Source of the DNA: Trebonia sp035294225
GTDB lineage: Bacteria > Actinomycetota > Actinomycetes > Streptosporangiales > Streptosporangiaceae
DNA length: 9,994 nt
NCBI GenBank assembly: GCA_035294225.1
Contig: DATGLH010000100.1
Span: 1-9,994 of the forward strand
Direction: 5' to 3'
A program made the position numbers and the translations under genes. The notes under the pieces are model-generated. The model made no database searches and had not been told where the DNA came from. It saw only the letters and a program-made list of their open reading frames with translations. Below are positions 1 to 6,294 of the stretch, one piece after another. The number at the start of each line of letters is the position of its first letter. Position 1 is the first letter of the stretch.

Positions 1-636
1 GCGTACCCGCGGGTCAGCGGCGGGCTCGGCGTGCTGTCGGTCCACCAGGGACCGGGCCTGACCAACGCGATGACCGGGATCACCGGGGCGGCCAAGAGCC
101 GCACCCCGATGCTGATCCTCGCCGCCGGGGCCACCGCGCCGCGGTCCAACTTCTACATCGGCCAGGCCGGGCTGGCCCGCGCCGCCGGCGCGGTCCCGGA
201 ACGGGCCGCGTCGCCGTCCTCGGCCGCCGCCGGCCTGGCCCGCGAGGGCCGCTGGCGCGACGTACCCTACCCGGAGCAGGCCGAGCCGGGCGGATCGACC
301 CCCGCGCCCTGTCGGTCGCCCTGGACGACCTGCTGCCCGCCGGGCGGACGGTCGCCGTCGACCCGGGCAACGTCATGGGGTACCCGGCGATGTACCTGGA
401 CGTGCCCGGCCCGACGGCTTCGTCCTCACCCAGGCCTTCCAGTCGGCCGGGCTGGGCCTGGCCGCCGCGATCGGCCGCGGCTCCGGCTGCGCTGGCGTCA
501 CGGTGCGCGCGCCGGGCGACCTTGCCGCGGTCGCCGGCCGGGTCCGCGGACCGCGGGACCGTCCGCTGGTCGTGGACGCGAAGGTGACCCGGGCGAGTCC
601 TGCTGGTGGCTGGCCGAGGCCTTCCGCGGCCACTGG
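1..636 (+). pseudogene. Decayed ThDP-dependent enzyme (acetolactate synthase / benzoylformate decarboxylase-like), 5' end outside the window
   Basis: Seen: frame 1 from base 1 to about 290 reads as the PYR domain of ThDP enzymes (VLSVHQGPGLTNAMTGITGA, then SRTPMLILAAG). Similarity then moves to frame 3 at about 291-409 (IDPRALSVALDDLLPAGRTV, then DPGNVMGYPAMYLDVPG). It moves to frame 2 at about 410-585 (DGFVLTQAFQSAGLGLAAAI, then GVTVRAPGDLAAVAGRV and RPLVVDAKV). It returns to frame 1 at 595-633 for the C-terminal SWWLAEAFRGH-like end (SCWWLAEAFRGH). The stretch between AAIGRG and GVTVRAPGD should hold the GDG...N ThDP/Mg2+ motif and about 50-70 more residues, but these are absent. Much of the middle domain between the PYR part and RIDPRAL is also missing. 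Known: members run about 540-600 aa and need both PYR and PP domains. Inference: a dead gene, since frameshifts together with internal deletions cannot be simple sequencing error. The family is clear; the original substrate is not. The last recognisable codon is near 633. Confidence 0.85.
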
Positions 637-695
637 CCAGCGACCCTGGGACCAGGCAGGGTGACTGCCCGTCCACAGGGGCGCATAGTGGGCGT

Positions 696-1541
696 ATGGA
701 TGCTGTCAACGACGACGTGGCCGCATCAGGGGTATCGGCCACGCTCAACTACCTCGCGCCGGACTCCGTGCGCAACCGGCTGTACGTCGCGCCCGGCGGG
801 CACGTGACCACCACGCGATACGCGCCGCGCACCGTCTGGATCGCGAACGGGCGGCCGTACCGCGACGACTTCAGCCTGGACCGGAGCGGGTTCACGCTGC
901 TCGACCACTGCAGCACCGTCACCGACTTCGGCGACGCCGCCGAACTCGACCGGGTCTACGTCGCCGAGGCGGCCAGCCTGGTGCGGCAGGTGACCGGGGC
1001 GGACGAGGTCGTCTCGCTCGGCTGGGTGATCCGGCGCGCGGGCGGGCAGCGGCGCGGCGCGCAGCCCCCCGCGTCGGACGTACACGTCGACGTGCATCCC
1101 GGCCGGGCCCACGCCAGGCTGACCGCGACCGTGCCGGGCGGCCGCCCGTTCCGGCGGGCCATCATGACGAGCCTGTGGCGCGCGTTCAGCCCCCCGCCGC
1201 AGGACTGGCCGCTGGCGATCCTCGACTACCGCAGCGTCGACGACGCCGAGGGCGAGCCGAACCTGCTGCTTTTCGTCGACTCGCTGCCCGATCCGGACGA
1301 CGTGCCCGACATCGACGACCCGGAGTCCGTCCCGGCGGGGTCCATCTTCGCCTACCGGCCGGCGCACCGCTGGTGGTACTTCCCCGGCATGACCGCCGGC
1401 GAGGCGCTGCTGTTCAAGCTGCACGACACCGACCACTCGGTTGCCTGGCGCGCCCCGCACACCGCGTTCCACGACGAGACCGCGGCCGGCGCCCATCCCC
1501 GGGAGAGCGTCGAACTCCGCACGGTCGCGTTCTTCTACTGA
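696..1541 (+). CDS. CmcJ/NvfI-family non-heme iron oxidoreductase (hydroxylase/desaturase-like), 281 aa
   Basis: Seen: the N-terminus ATLNYLAPDS matches the usual family start. HVDVHPG (H130, D132) fits the HxD half of an iron-binding facial triad. LWRAFSPPPQDWPLAILDYR (about 160-179), AHRWWYFPGMT (about 223-233) and EALLFKLHDT (about 236-245) are typical family blocks. APHTAFHD supplies the likely second histidine (H255), and HPRESVELRTVAFF (about 267-280) is the C-terminal signature with candidate co-substrate arginines R269 and R275. Known: the family includes CmcJ of cephamycin biosynthesis, fungal AsaB-like proteins and NvfI, an Fe(II)/2-oxoglutarate dioxygenase. Inference: a soluble oxidative tailoring or catabolic enzyme; substrate unknown. 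ATG 696 is chosen because upstream codons show no family similarity, although its Shine-Dalgarno is weak (GTGGG close by, AGGGGCG further up). It stands alone between two decayed loci and ends in a duplicated, stem-forming segment. All motif residues look intact. Confidence 0.87.
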   Translation: MDAVNDDVAASGVSATLNYLAPDSVRNRLYVAPGGHVTTTRYAPRTVWIANGRPYRDDFSLDRSGFTLLDHCSTVTDFGDAAELDRVYVAEAASLVRQVTGADEVVSLGWVIRRAGGQRRGAQPPASDVHVDVHPGRAHARLTATVPGGRPFRRAIMTSLWRAFSPPPQDWPLAILDYRSVDDAEGEPNLLLFVDSLPDPDDVPDIDDPESVPAGSIFAYRPAHRWWYFPGMTAGEALLFKLHDTDHSVAWRAPHTAFHDETAAGAHPRESVELRTVAFFY

Positions 1542-1571
1542 TCAGCACGCTCGCGCTCTTCTGCTGATCAG
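1525..1571. repeat. Imperfect 21-bp direct duplication at the 3' end of the CmcJ-like gene
   Basis: Bases 1525-1545 and 1551-1571 match at 19 of 21 positions (differences at the 6th and 13th) and are separated by 5 bp. Copy 1 holds the last codons (AFFY) and stop of the CmcJ-like gene. Copy 2 repeats the same frame-ending sequence downstream and covers the last codons and stop of the minus-strand toxin remnant. This looks like a short tandem duplication, perhaps by replication slippage. Confidence 0.8.
1538..1571. terminator. Inverted repeat between convergent genes, possible bidirectional terminator
   Basis: CTGATCAGCA (1538-1547) is perfectly complementary to TGCTGATCAG (1562-1571), with a 14-nt loop. 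The two stop codons, TGA 1539-1541 on plus and TGA 1570-1568 on minus, lie in opposite arms. There is no following T-run on plus, so termination would be of the non-canonical kind common in high-GC actinomycetes. The stem comes from duplicating a segment that contains the palindrome TGATCA, so it may be a by-product rather than a selected terminator. Confidence 0.5.
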
Positions 1572-1941
1572 ACAGGGAGGACGGCGACCTTGTACCGCCG
1601 GCAGTCCTGGTCCCTGGTGGCCAGGGTGAGGTCTTCGCACTGCGCCTGGGCGGCCGGCATCCGGCCGAACGGGCCGCGGTGAAGCACGGGGAGGCGCCCG
1701 GCGGCGATGGCGTGCTCGGCGCTGACCGGCAGGGGAGTGAACCCGCTGCCCCTGATGAGCCCCGGCAGCCCCGGTGGCCCGGGGAGCTTGCCGATGGCCT
1801 GCTTGATCGCGACCTCCCAGACGGTCGCGGCACTGACGTAGACGTCGGGCTCGTGGTCGAGCCGGTCCTTGATGTCATCGGCGAGCGTTGGGTCGTCGGC
1901 CAGCCACCACAGCACCACGTGCGTGTCGAGGAAAGCCTCAC
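1568..1941 (-). pseudogene. VapC-like PIN-domain toxin, degenerate
   Basis: Seen on the minus strand: AFLDTHVVLWWLADDPTLAD (N-terminal PIN Asp at 1925-1927), VSAATVWEVAIKQAIGKLP (conserved WE), then LPVLHRGPFGRMPAAQAQ and LTLATRDQDCRRYKVAVLPV. Known: VapC-type PIN ribonucleases use a cluster of acidic residues, and this sub-branch normally reads HRDPFDRM. Here both aspartates of that block are Gly (GGC codons at 1673-1675 and 1664-1666), one base change from GAC in each case. The expected start, GTG 1941-1939, overlapping the antitoxin stop as GTGA, leads into the wrong frame. One missing T in the CTTTCC run would restore a VRLFLDTH-like start. The PIN frame is open from ATG 2005-2003, but only by running through antitoxin coding sequence. 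Inference: an inactive toxin. Two lesions, one of them at a catalytic residue, make sequencing error alone unlikely. Confidence 0.75.
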
Positions 1942-2193
1942 CGCGTGCTGCCGAAGTCGTCCGCGATGGCGTCGTTGACCTCGGGGAGTCCAGGTCCGGC
2001 GCCATGATGAGCTTGCCGCGCAGGAACCGCGCACCGTGCGGTGCGCGGTCCGCGTCAGCGGAACGACCTTTGCCGCCGGCGTTCCGGCACGGCTGATGAT
2101 GATCCCCTCGCCATGCTCAACCCGTTCGATGATCCGCGACAGGTTGGTCTTCGCGTCGTGGATGTTGAACCGCGCGGTGCTCTCCGCAGCCAT
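1938..2193 (-). pseudogene. Phd/YefM-type antitoxin, frameshifted
   Basis: Seen: from ATG 2193-2191 the protein begins AAESTARFNIHDAKTNLSRI, continues with ERVEHGEGIIISRAG and then TPAAKVVPLTR. This is the standard Phd/YefM DNA-binding N-terminus, with the F-x-I-x-x-A-K-x-x-L-S pattern. After about 2031 the frame is lost; the expected continuation (FLRGKLIMAPDLDSP) is in a second frame to about 1986, and EVNDAIADDFGSTR is in a third frame ending at TGA 1940-1938. A good Shine-Dalgarno (AAGAAGG) sits 4 nt before the ATG. Known: these antitoxins bind their own operator with the N-terminus and neutralise the toxin with the C-terminus. Inference: in the current frame the product keeps the DNA-binding part but carries an unrelated tail, so it could at most act as a repressor. 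The stop would have overlapped the toxin start (GTGA), as in intact modules. Confidence 0.78.
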
Positions 2194-2204
2194 GGCGCCT
2201 TCTT

Positions 2205-2215
2205 AGCTGACAGCT
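2205..2215. promoter_or_regulatory. Short palindrome upstream of the antitoxin, candidate autoregulatory operator
   Basis: AGCTG-A-CAGCT is a perfect 5-bp inverted repeat with a 1-nt centre. It lies 11 nt upstream of the antitoxin ATG and immediately upstream of its Shine-Dalgarno. Phd/YefM antitoxins usually bind short palindromes in this position. The match is short and could be chance; no clear -35/-10 pair was seen for the module. Confidence 0.35.
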
Positions 2216-2357
2216 TGGCCCGCTTCGCGGCCGGCGGGGAGCGGCCCAGGATCTGAGGGGGCCTGTACGGGCCGTGCAAACGCGGCTGGATCTCTGGTTA
2301 CCGCGCCTAATGACATGACCATTCCAGCGCGTGATGATCTGTTGGAAGGGACAACCG

Positions 2358-2376
2358 CGACCGGGGCACGCGGTCG
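2358..2376. promoter_or_regulatory. Inverted repeat in the operon leader (operator or 5' hairpin)
   Basis: CGACCG (2358-2363) and CGGTCG (2371-2376) are perfect 6-bp inverted arms around a 7-nt centre. The repeat ends 6 nt before the AAGGAG ribosome site of the first operon gene. It could be a repressor or activator site, or an RNA hairpin near the ribosome site. A smaller GTTG...CAAC repeat (2341-2355) lies just upstream. No convincing -35/-10 pair was recognised in 2216-2357, so the promoter position is open. Confidence 0.4.
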
Positions 2377-2394
2377 ATGGCGAAGGAGCGACCC

Positions 2395-3819
2395 ATGACC
2401 GAGACGCACGCGCGGGCCGGCTCGTCCGGGGCGCCGGCCGAGTTCCGCAACAACTGGCTCGAAGGCCCCTTCGCGCCGGCTGACCAGGAAGTCACCGTCT
2501 ACGACTTGAAAGTGACCGGCTCCATCCCGAGGGACCTGGACGGCCGCCTGCTCCGCGTGGGCCCGAACCCGGTGGACCCGGAGAACCCGGTGACCTACAA
2601 CTGGTTCACCGGCAACGGCATGGTGCACGGGGTCCGCATCCGCGACGGCAAGGCCGAGTGGTACCGGAACCGCTTCGTGCGCGATGACCAGGTTGCCCGG
2701 AGCAGGGGGCTGCCGCCGCTGCCCGGCCCGCGGCAGCTCGGCGGCGGCGCGCAGTACGTGGCCGACAACGTGGTGAACACGCACATCTTCGCGCACGCCG
2801 GGAAGACCTGGGCCTTCGCCGAGGCGGGCGTGCTGCCGGTCGAGCTGTCCTACGAGCTCGGCTGCCTGGCCAAGTCCGACTTCGGCGGCACCCTCAACGG
2901 CTCGTGGACCGGCCATCCGCACCGCGACCCGCGCACCGGCGAGCTGCACGGGATGAGCTACTACCACGGCTGGCAGCACGTCAGCTACCAGGTGCTCGAC
3001 GTGCGCGGCCGGGTCCGCCGTACCGTGGACGTGCCGACCTACGGCCGCCCGGTGGTGCACGACTGCGCGCTCACCCGGCGTTACGCGATCTTCCTCGACG
3101 GGCCCGTCAACTACTCCGAGGAGCTGCTCAGGGCGGGCTATGACTTCCCGTTCCTGTGGGACTTCGAGTACCCGACCCGCTGGGTGCTGGTCCCGAGGGA
3201 CGGCACGGGCGGCGACGTGGTCTCGGCCGAGGTGGAGCGCTGGGCGGTGTTCCACATCCTCGGCGCCTACGACCGCCCCGATGGCCGGGTGGCGCTCATC
3301 GGCGCCAGCTACGACCAGCTGTTCGTCACCGACCGCACCGGCCCCGGCGAGAGGCCGGGCACGCTGAACCTGTTCCTGATCGACCCGGCGACCGGCAAGA
3401 CCACGGTGGAGATCCTGGACGACCAGCCGCAGGAGATGCCGCGGATGGACGAACGGCTCACCGGCGGCAAATTCAGGTACGGCTACTTCTCCAGCCGCGA
3501 CCGGGGCGTCTCCACGCTGATCAAACAGGACTTCGACGCGCAGGCCAAGGAGTCCTACGCCTACGGCGCGGGCCGGTTCGGCATGGAGGCCGTGTTCGTC
3601 CCGCGCGCCCCGGACGCCGCCGAGGACGACGGCTGGCTGATGACCTATGTCACCGACATGAACACCCGGACTTCGGACGTGGTCATCCTGCACGCCCAGG
3701 ACCTCGCGGCCGGCCCGGTCGCGACGATCCACATCCCGCACCGGGTGCCGATCGGCTTCCACGGCAACTGGATCCCGGACTCCGAACTCGAAGAGCAGCG
3801 AAAGGTGTGCCAATCGTGA
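2395..3819 (+). CDS. Carotenoid/stilbene cleavage oxygenase (RPE65/CCO family), 474 aa
   Basis: Known reaction: Fe(II)-dependent O2 cleavage of a conjugated C=C bond, giving two aldehydes or ketones. The family includes apocarotenoid oxygenases, lignostilbene dioxygenases and isoeugenol monooxygenase. Seen: all four iron-ligand histidines occur in expected contexts: H174 (TGHPHRDPRTGEL), H222 (VVHDCALT), H287 (FHILGAY) and H455 (PIGFHGNWIP). The N-terminal block IPRDLDGRLLRVGPNPV (about 44-60) and the WFTGNGMVHGV segment (about 70-80) are also family hallmarks. Length fits the bacterial family; no signal peptide is seen. ATG 2395 is chosen over ATG 2377 because AAGGAG (2383-2388) lies 6 nt before 2395. 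First gene of the operon; its stop overlaps the next start (GTGA). Inference: with decarboxylase, aldehyde dehydrogenase and aryl-alcohol dehydrogenase partners, a stilbenoid or phenylpropanoid substrate is more likely than a carotenoid, since no carotenoid genes are near. Substrate unproven. Confidence 0.93.
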   Translation: MTETHARAGSSGAPAEFRNNWLEGPFAPADQEVTVYDLKVTGSIPRDLDGRLLRVGPNPVDPENPVTYNWFTGNGMVHGVRIRDGKAEWYRNRFVRDDQVARSRGLPPLPGPRQLGGGAQYVADNVVNTHIFAHAGKTWAFAEAGVLPVELSYELGCLAKSDFGGTLNGSWTGHPHRDPRTGELHGMSYYHGWQHVSYQVLDVRGRVRRTVDVPTYGRPVVHDCALTRRYAIFLDGPVNYSEELLRAGYDFPFLWDFEYPTRWVLVPRDGTGGDVVSAEVERWAVFHILGAYDRPDGRVALIGASYDQLFVTDRTGPGERPGTLNLFLIDPATGKTTVEILDDQPQEMPRMDERLTGGKFRYGYFSSRDRGVSTLIKQDFDAQAKESYAYGAGRFGMEAVFVPRAPDAAEDDGWLMTYVTDMNTRTSDVVILHAQDLAAGPVATIHIPHRVPIGFHGNWIPDSELEEQRKVCQS

Positions 3820-4709
3820 CGGAACAACTGCCGCCGGACGTGATCACGCAGCTCAGGGCGATGGACCCGGCGGTCACGCCGGAACTGGGGCAGGCCACGT
3901 GGGCGCTGCTGACGCCGTTCCACGAGAAGATCGGCTACACCGCGCCGCGGATCCACCGGGACCTGCGCTACGGGGACCACCCGCGGCACCGGCTCGACGT
4001 GCACACCGCCGACGGCGCCGCCGGCCGGCCGGCCCCGGTCTTCCTGTTCGTCCACGGCGGCGGGTTCACCGGCGGCGACAAGCACGTCCCCGGAACCCCG
4101 AGGTACGACCTGGTCGGGGCATGGGCGGTCCGGCACGGGTGGGTCGGCGTGACGATGACCTACCGGCTGGCGCCCGAGCACACGTGGCCGTCCGGCGCCC
4201 AGGACGTCGCCGGGGCCGTCCGGTGGATCAGGGAGAACATCGCGGGCTACGGGGGCGACCCGGCGAGGATCGTGGTCGCGGGCAACTCGGCGGGCGCGGT
4301 GCACGTCGCCTCGTTCGTCACCGGCCAGGGTGGCGGCAGCCTGGACGGCGTGCGCGGTGCGGCGCTGCTGTCCGGCATCTACCAGCTGCGGCCGCCCGGG
4401 CCCGGCGAGCCGGAGCACGCCTACTACGGCCCGGACCCCGGCCCGGCGGCCTCGACGCTGCCCGGCCTGCCCGACTGCCCGGTCCCGCTGCTGTTCAGCG
4501 TGGCCGAGCGCGACCCGGGCCCATTCCACGCCCAGGCGGCCGCCGTCGTGAGCGCCTGGCAGTCCAGGCACGGCACCGTGCCGGACCTGGTCTGGGTGGA
4601 GGGCCACAACCACATGTCGACGATCGCCAGCCTCGGGATCGACGAGACGGCGCTCGGCGTCCCGCTGGCACGGTTCGTCGAGCGGCACACCGAGGGAGCA
4701 TCCGCATGA
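3816..4709 (+). CDS. Alpha/beta hydrolase, HSL/carboxylesterase-like (alpha/beta hydrolase fold-3), 297 aa
   Basis: Seen: the oxyanion-hole motif HGGG (80-83, VFLFVHGGGFTGGDKH), MTYRLAPEHTWPSGAQDV (about 114-131), nucleophile elbow GNSAG (156-160, Ser158), a late acidic residue in SVAERDP (E231 or D233), and the catalytic histidine in EGHNHMST (H266, or H264). Known: this layout is that of hormone-sensitive-lipase-like carboxylesterases; kynurenine formamidases and small-acyl esterases share it. No signal peptide, so probably cytoplasmic. The start is GTG 3816, overlapping the upstream TGA by 4 nt, with an AAAGG site about 10 nt upstream; family similarity begins soon after. It probably depends partly on translational coupling to the oxygenase gene. 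Inference: it may free a phenolic or acid from an ester before or after oxidative cleavage. Amidase or lactonase activity cannot be excluded. Confidence 0.9.
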   Translation: MTEQLPPDVITQLRAMDPAVTPELGQATWALLTPFHEKIGYTAPRIHRDLRYGDHPRHRLDVHTADGAAGRPAPVFLFVHGGGFTGGDKHVPGTPRYDLVGAWAVRHGWVGVTMTYRLAPEHTWPSGAQDVAGAVRWIRENIAGYGGDPARIVVAGNSAGAVHVASFVTGQGGGSLDGVRGAALLSGIYQLRPPGPGEPEHAYYGPDPGPAASTLPGLPDCPVPLLFSVAERDPGPFHAQAAAVVSAWQSRHGTVPDLVWVEGHNHMSTIASLGIDETALGVPLARFVERHTEGASA

Positions 4710-5803
4710 CCAGCCCCACGTTCCCGCCCACCGGCGCGCCGTCCCCGACGACCGGCGGCGGCGCCGGCTACCTGCGGATCGCCACCGAGGAGGCGTTCGC
4801 CACCCCGGAGATCATCAAGCTGTGGCTCGGCCTGCTGGATGACCCGGCGTTCGACGACCCTGGCTTCCGCTCCCTGTGGTCGTTCTACGGCAGGGCGACC
4901 GCCGAGCGCCCCCGCTTCGTCCTGGAGTCCCTTCAGGACCTGGGCGCCAGGCGCCTGGCCGCGATGGACGCCGCCGGCATCGACCGGGCGATCCTCTCGC
5001 TGACCTCGCCCGGCGCCCAGGTCCTGCCCGCGGACGTCGCCAGGGCCCAGGCGACGCTTGCCAACGACCGGCTGGCCGAGGCGTGCCGGAACCACCCGGA
5101 CCGCTTCTCCGGCCTCACCGCCGTCGCCCCGCAGGACCCGGAGTACTCCGCGCGGGAGATCGAGCGCGGCAAGGACCGGCTCGGCTTCCACGGCGTGATC
5201 ATCAACTCGCACACGCAGGGCGAGTACCTGGACGACCCGAAGTTCTGGCCGATCCTCGAAGCCGCCGAGGCTCTCGACACCCCCATCTACCTGCACCCGA
5301 ACACGGCCCCCAAGGACATGATCGGCCCGCTGCTCCAGGCCGGACTGGACGGCGCGATCTGGGGATTCGCCGTCGAGACCGGCACGCACCTGCTCCGGCT
5401 GATCACCAAGGGCGTCTTCGACCGGTTCCCCCGCCTGAAGGTGGTGGCCGGGCATCTCGGCGAGGCGCTTCCGTTCTGGATGTACCGGCTGGACTACATG
5501 CACGGGGCCACCGTCCGGTCCGGGCGGTACGAGGCGATGAAGCCCATCGAGCTGAAGCCGAGCGAGTACCTGCGCCGCAACATCTGGGTCACCACCAGCG
5601 GCATGGCCTGGGCCCCCGCGATCCTGTTCTGCCGCGAGGTCCTCGGCCCGGACCGGGTGATGTACGCCATGGACTACCCGTACGAGTACCAGGTCGACGA
5701 GGTCCGCTGGCAGGACGACCTGCCGCTGACCGTCGCGGAGAAGAAGCAGTTCTACCAGACCAACGCCGAGGACGTGTTCCAGCTCCCGAAGGGAGGCGCC
5801 TAG
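4706..5803 (+). CDS. Amidohydrolase-family metal-dependent decarboxylase (2,3-dihydroxybenzoate/gamma-resorcylate decarboxylase-like), 365 aa
   Basis: Seen: amidohydrolase_2 layout with RIATEEAFATPE (E28 first metal ligand), IYLHPNTAP (H197), VVAGHLGEALPFWMYRLDYM (H250), NIWVTTSGMAW (about 292-302) and VMYAMDYPYE (D323). These align with E8, H164, H218 and D287 of gamma-resorcylate decarboxylase, from memory of the family. The EEAF form, with Ala where gamma-resorcylate decarboxylase has His (EEHF), matches my recollection of fungal 2,3-dihydroxybenzoate decarboxylase. Known: these enzymes non-oxidatively remove CO2 from hydroxylated aromatic acids (some ACMSD-like members act on ring-cleavage products). 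ATG 4706 overlaps the preceding TGA (ATGA), with a GAGGGAG site upstream. The first 20 residues are Pro/Ser/Thr/Gly-rich and probably disordered. Inference: acts after the aldehyde dehydrogenase to decarboxylate the aromatic acid; a hydrolytic role is less likely but possible. Confidence 0.88.
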   Translation: MTSPTFPPTGAPSPTTGGGAGYLRIATEEAFATPEIIKLWLGLLDDPAFDDPGFRSLWSFYGRATAERPRFVLESLQDLGARRLAAMDAAGIDRAILSLTSPGAQVLPADVARAQATLANDRLAEACRNHPDRFSGLTAVAPQDPEYSAREIERGKDRLGFHGVIINSHTQGEYLDDPKFWPILEAAEALDTPIYLHPNTAPKDMIGPLLQAGLDGAIWGFAVETGTHLLRLITKGVFDRFPRLKVVAGHLGEALPFWMYRLDYMHGATVRSGRYEAMKPIELKPSEYLRRNIWVTTSGMAWAPAILFCREVLGPDRVMYAMDYPYEYQVDEVRWQDDLPLTVAEKKQFYQTNAEDVFQLPKGGA

Positions 5804-5805
5804 CC

Positions 5806-6294
5806 ATGCCCCGCCCCAAGATCCCGGTCGAGGACCGCCTGGAGATCCAGGAGCTGTTCGCCTACTACGCCTGGGGGCTGAACACCGGCGACGCCGAGCA
5901 GGTCCTGTCCTGCTTCACCGAGGACTGCGAGTTCGAGCACCAGCCGCAGGGCGTCTTCCGCGGCCACGACCAGCTCCGCGTCCTGCTCGACCACCTGTGG
6001 TATGCCAAGCCCGGCTGGTTCATCGGCCGCCAGCACCTGGCGACGCACTTCATCATGACGCCGCTGGGCGAGCAGGAGATGCACGTCAAGGCGTACTCCT
6101 CGATCCTCCAGCACAACCTGGACTACCGGCGCAACTTCGTGTTCGGGCTCGCCAGCTGGGACAACGTCTGCACCAAGGCCAGCGGCGAGTGGCTGTTCAA
6201 GTCGGTGCGGATCGTCAAGTGGATGGGGGACGACGTGCCCTGGGTCGGCGAGGACCGGGCGAAGACCGACGCGCCGGCCGGGGCGATCATATGA
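5806..6294 (+). CDS. SnoaL-like (NTF2-fold) small protein, 162 aa
   Basis: Seen: RLEIQELFAYYAWGLNTGDA followed by VLSCFTEDCEFEH (about 11-45) is the standard N-terminal helix and first strand of SnoaL_4/NTF2-like proteins. The RQHLATHFIMTP block (about 75-86) corresponds to the family's RH...N region, and the C-terminal half alternates as expected for the beta sheet, ending GEWLFKSVRIVKWMGDD. Length is typical. Known: the fold covers cyclases, isomerases, dehydratases, ring-hydroxylating oxygenase beta subunits and many unassigned proteins. ATG 5806 follows the upstream TAG by 2 nt, with GGGAGG (5791-5796) 9 nt before it. Its stop overlaps the aldehyde dehydrogenase start (ATGA). Inference: its place in the middle of the operon argues for a real pathway step or accessory role, such as isomerisation or dehydration of an intermediate. 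No function can be assigned from sequence. Confidence 0.85.
   Translation: MPRPKIPVEDRLEIQELFAYYAWGLNTGDAEQVLSCFTEDCEFEHQPQGVFRGHDQLRVLLDHLWYAKPGWFIGRQHLATHFIMTPLGEQEMHVKAYSSILQHNLDYRRNFVFGLASWDNVCTKASGEWLFKSVRIVKWMGDDVPWVGEDRAKTDAPAGAII

Noticed and set aside
645..656. Small inverted repeat CCTGG-GA-CCAGG before the CmcJ-like gene
   Set aside because: Only 5-bp arms with a 2-nt centre in GC-rich DNA and no nearby promoter elements; not distinguishable from chance.
31..807. Single 258-codon plus-strand frame read as one protein
   Set aside because: Only its first part and a short stretch near 595-633 match the ThDP family; the rest is out-of-frame reading of the pseudogene and the next gene.
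2377..2394. Earlier ATG start for the cleavage oxygenase
   Set aside because: The ribosome site AAGGAG lies inside this stretch and is correctly spaced for ATG 2395.
2203..3813. Minus-strand 536-codon open frame opposite the cleavage oxygenase
   Set aside because: Low-complexity Val/Arg/Gly/His translation with no motifs; it is the antisense shadow of a clear plus-strand gene in GC-rich DNA.
3816..6294. Kynurenine-type pathway (formamidase, ACMSD, semialdehyde dehydrogenase)
   Set aside because: The hydrolase and decarboxylase superfamilies overlap with those enzymes, but no tryptophan dioxygenase, kynureninase or 3-hydroxyanthranilate dioxygenase is present, and the EEAF site points to hydroxybenzoate decarboxylases.
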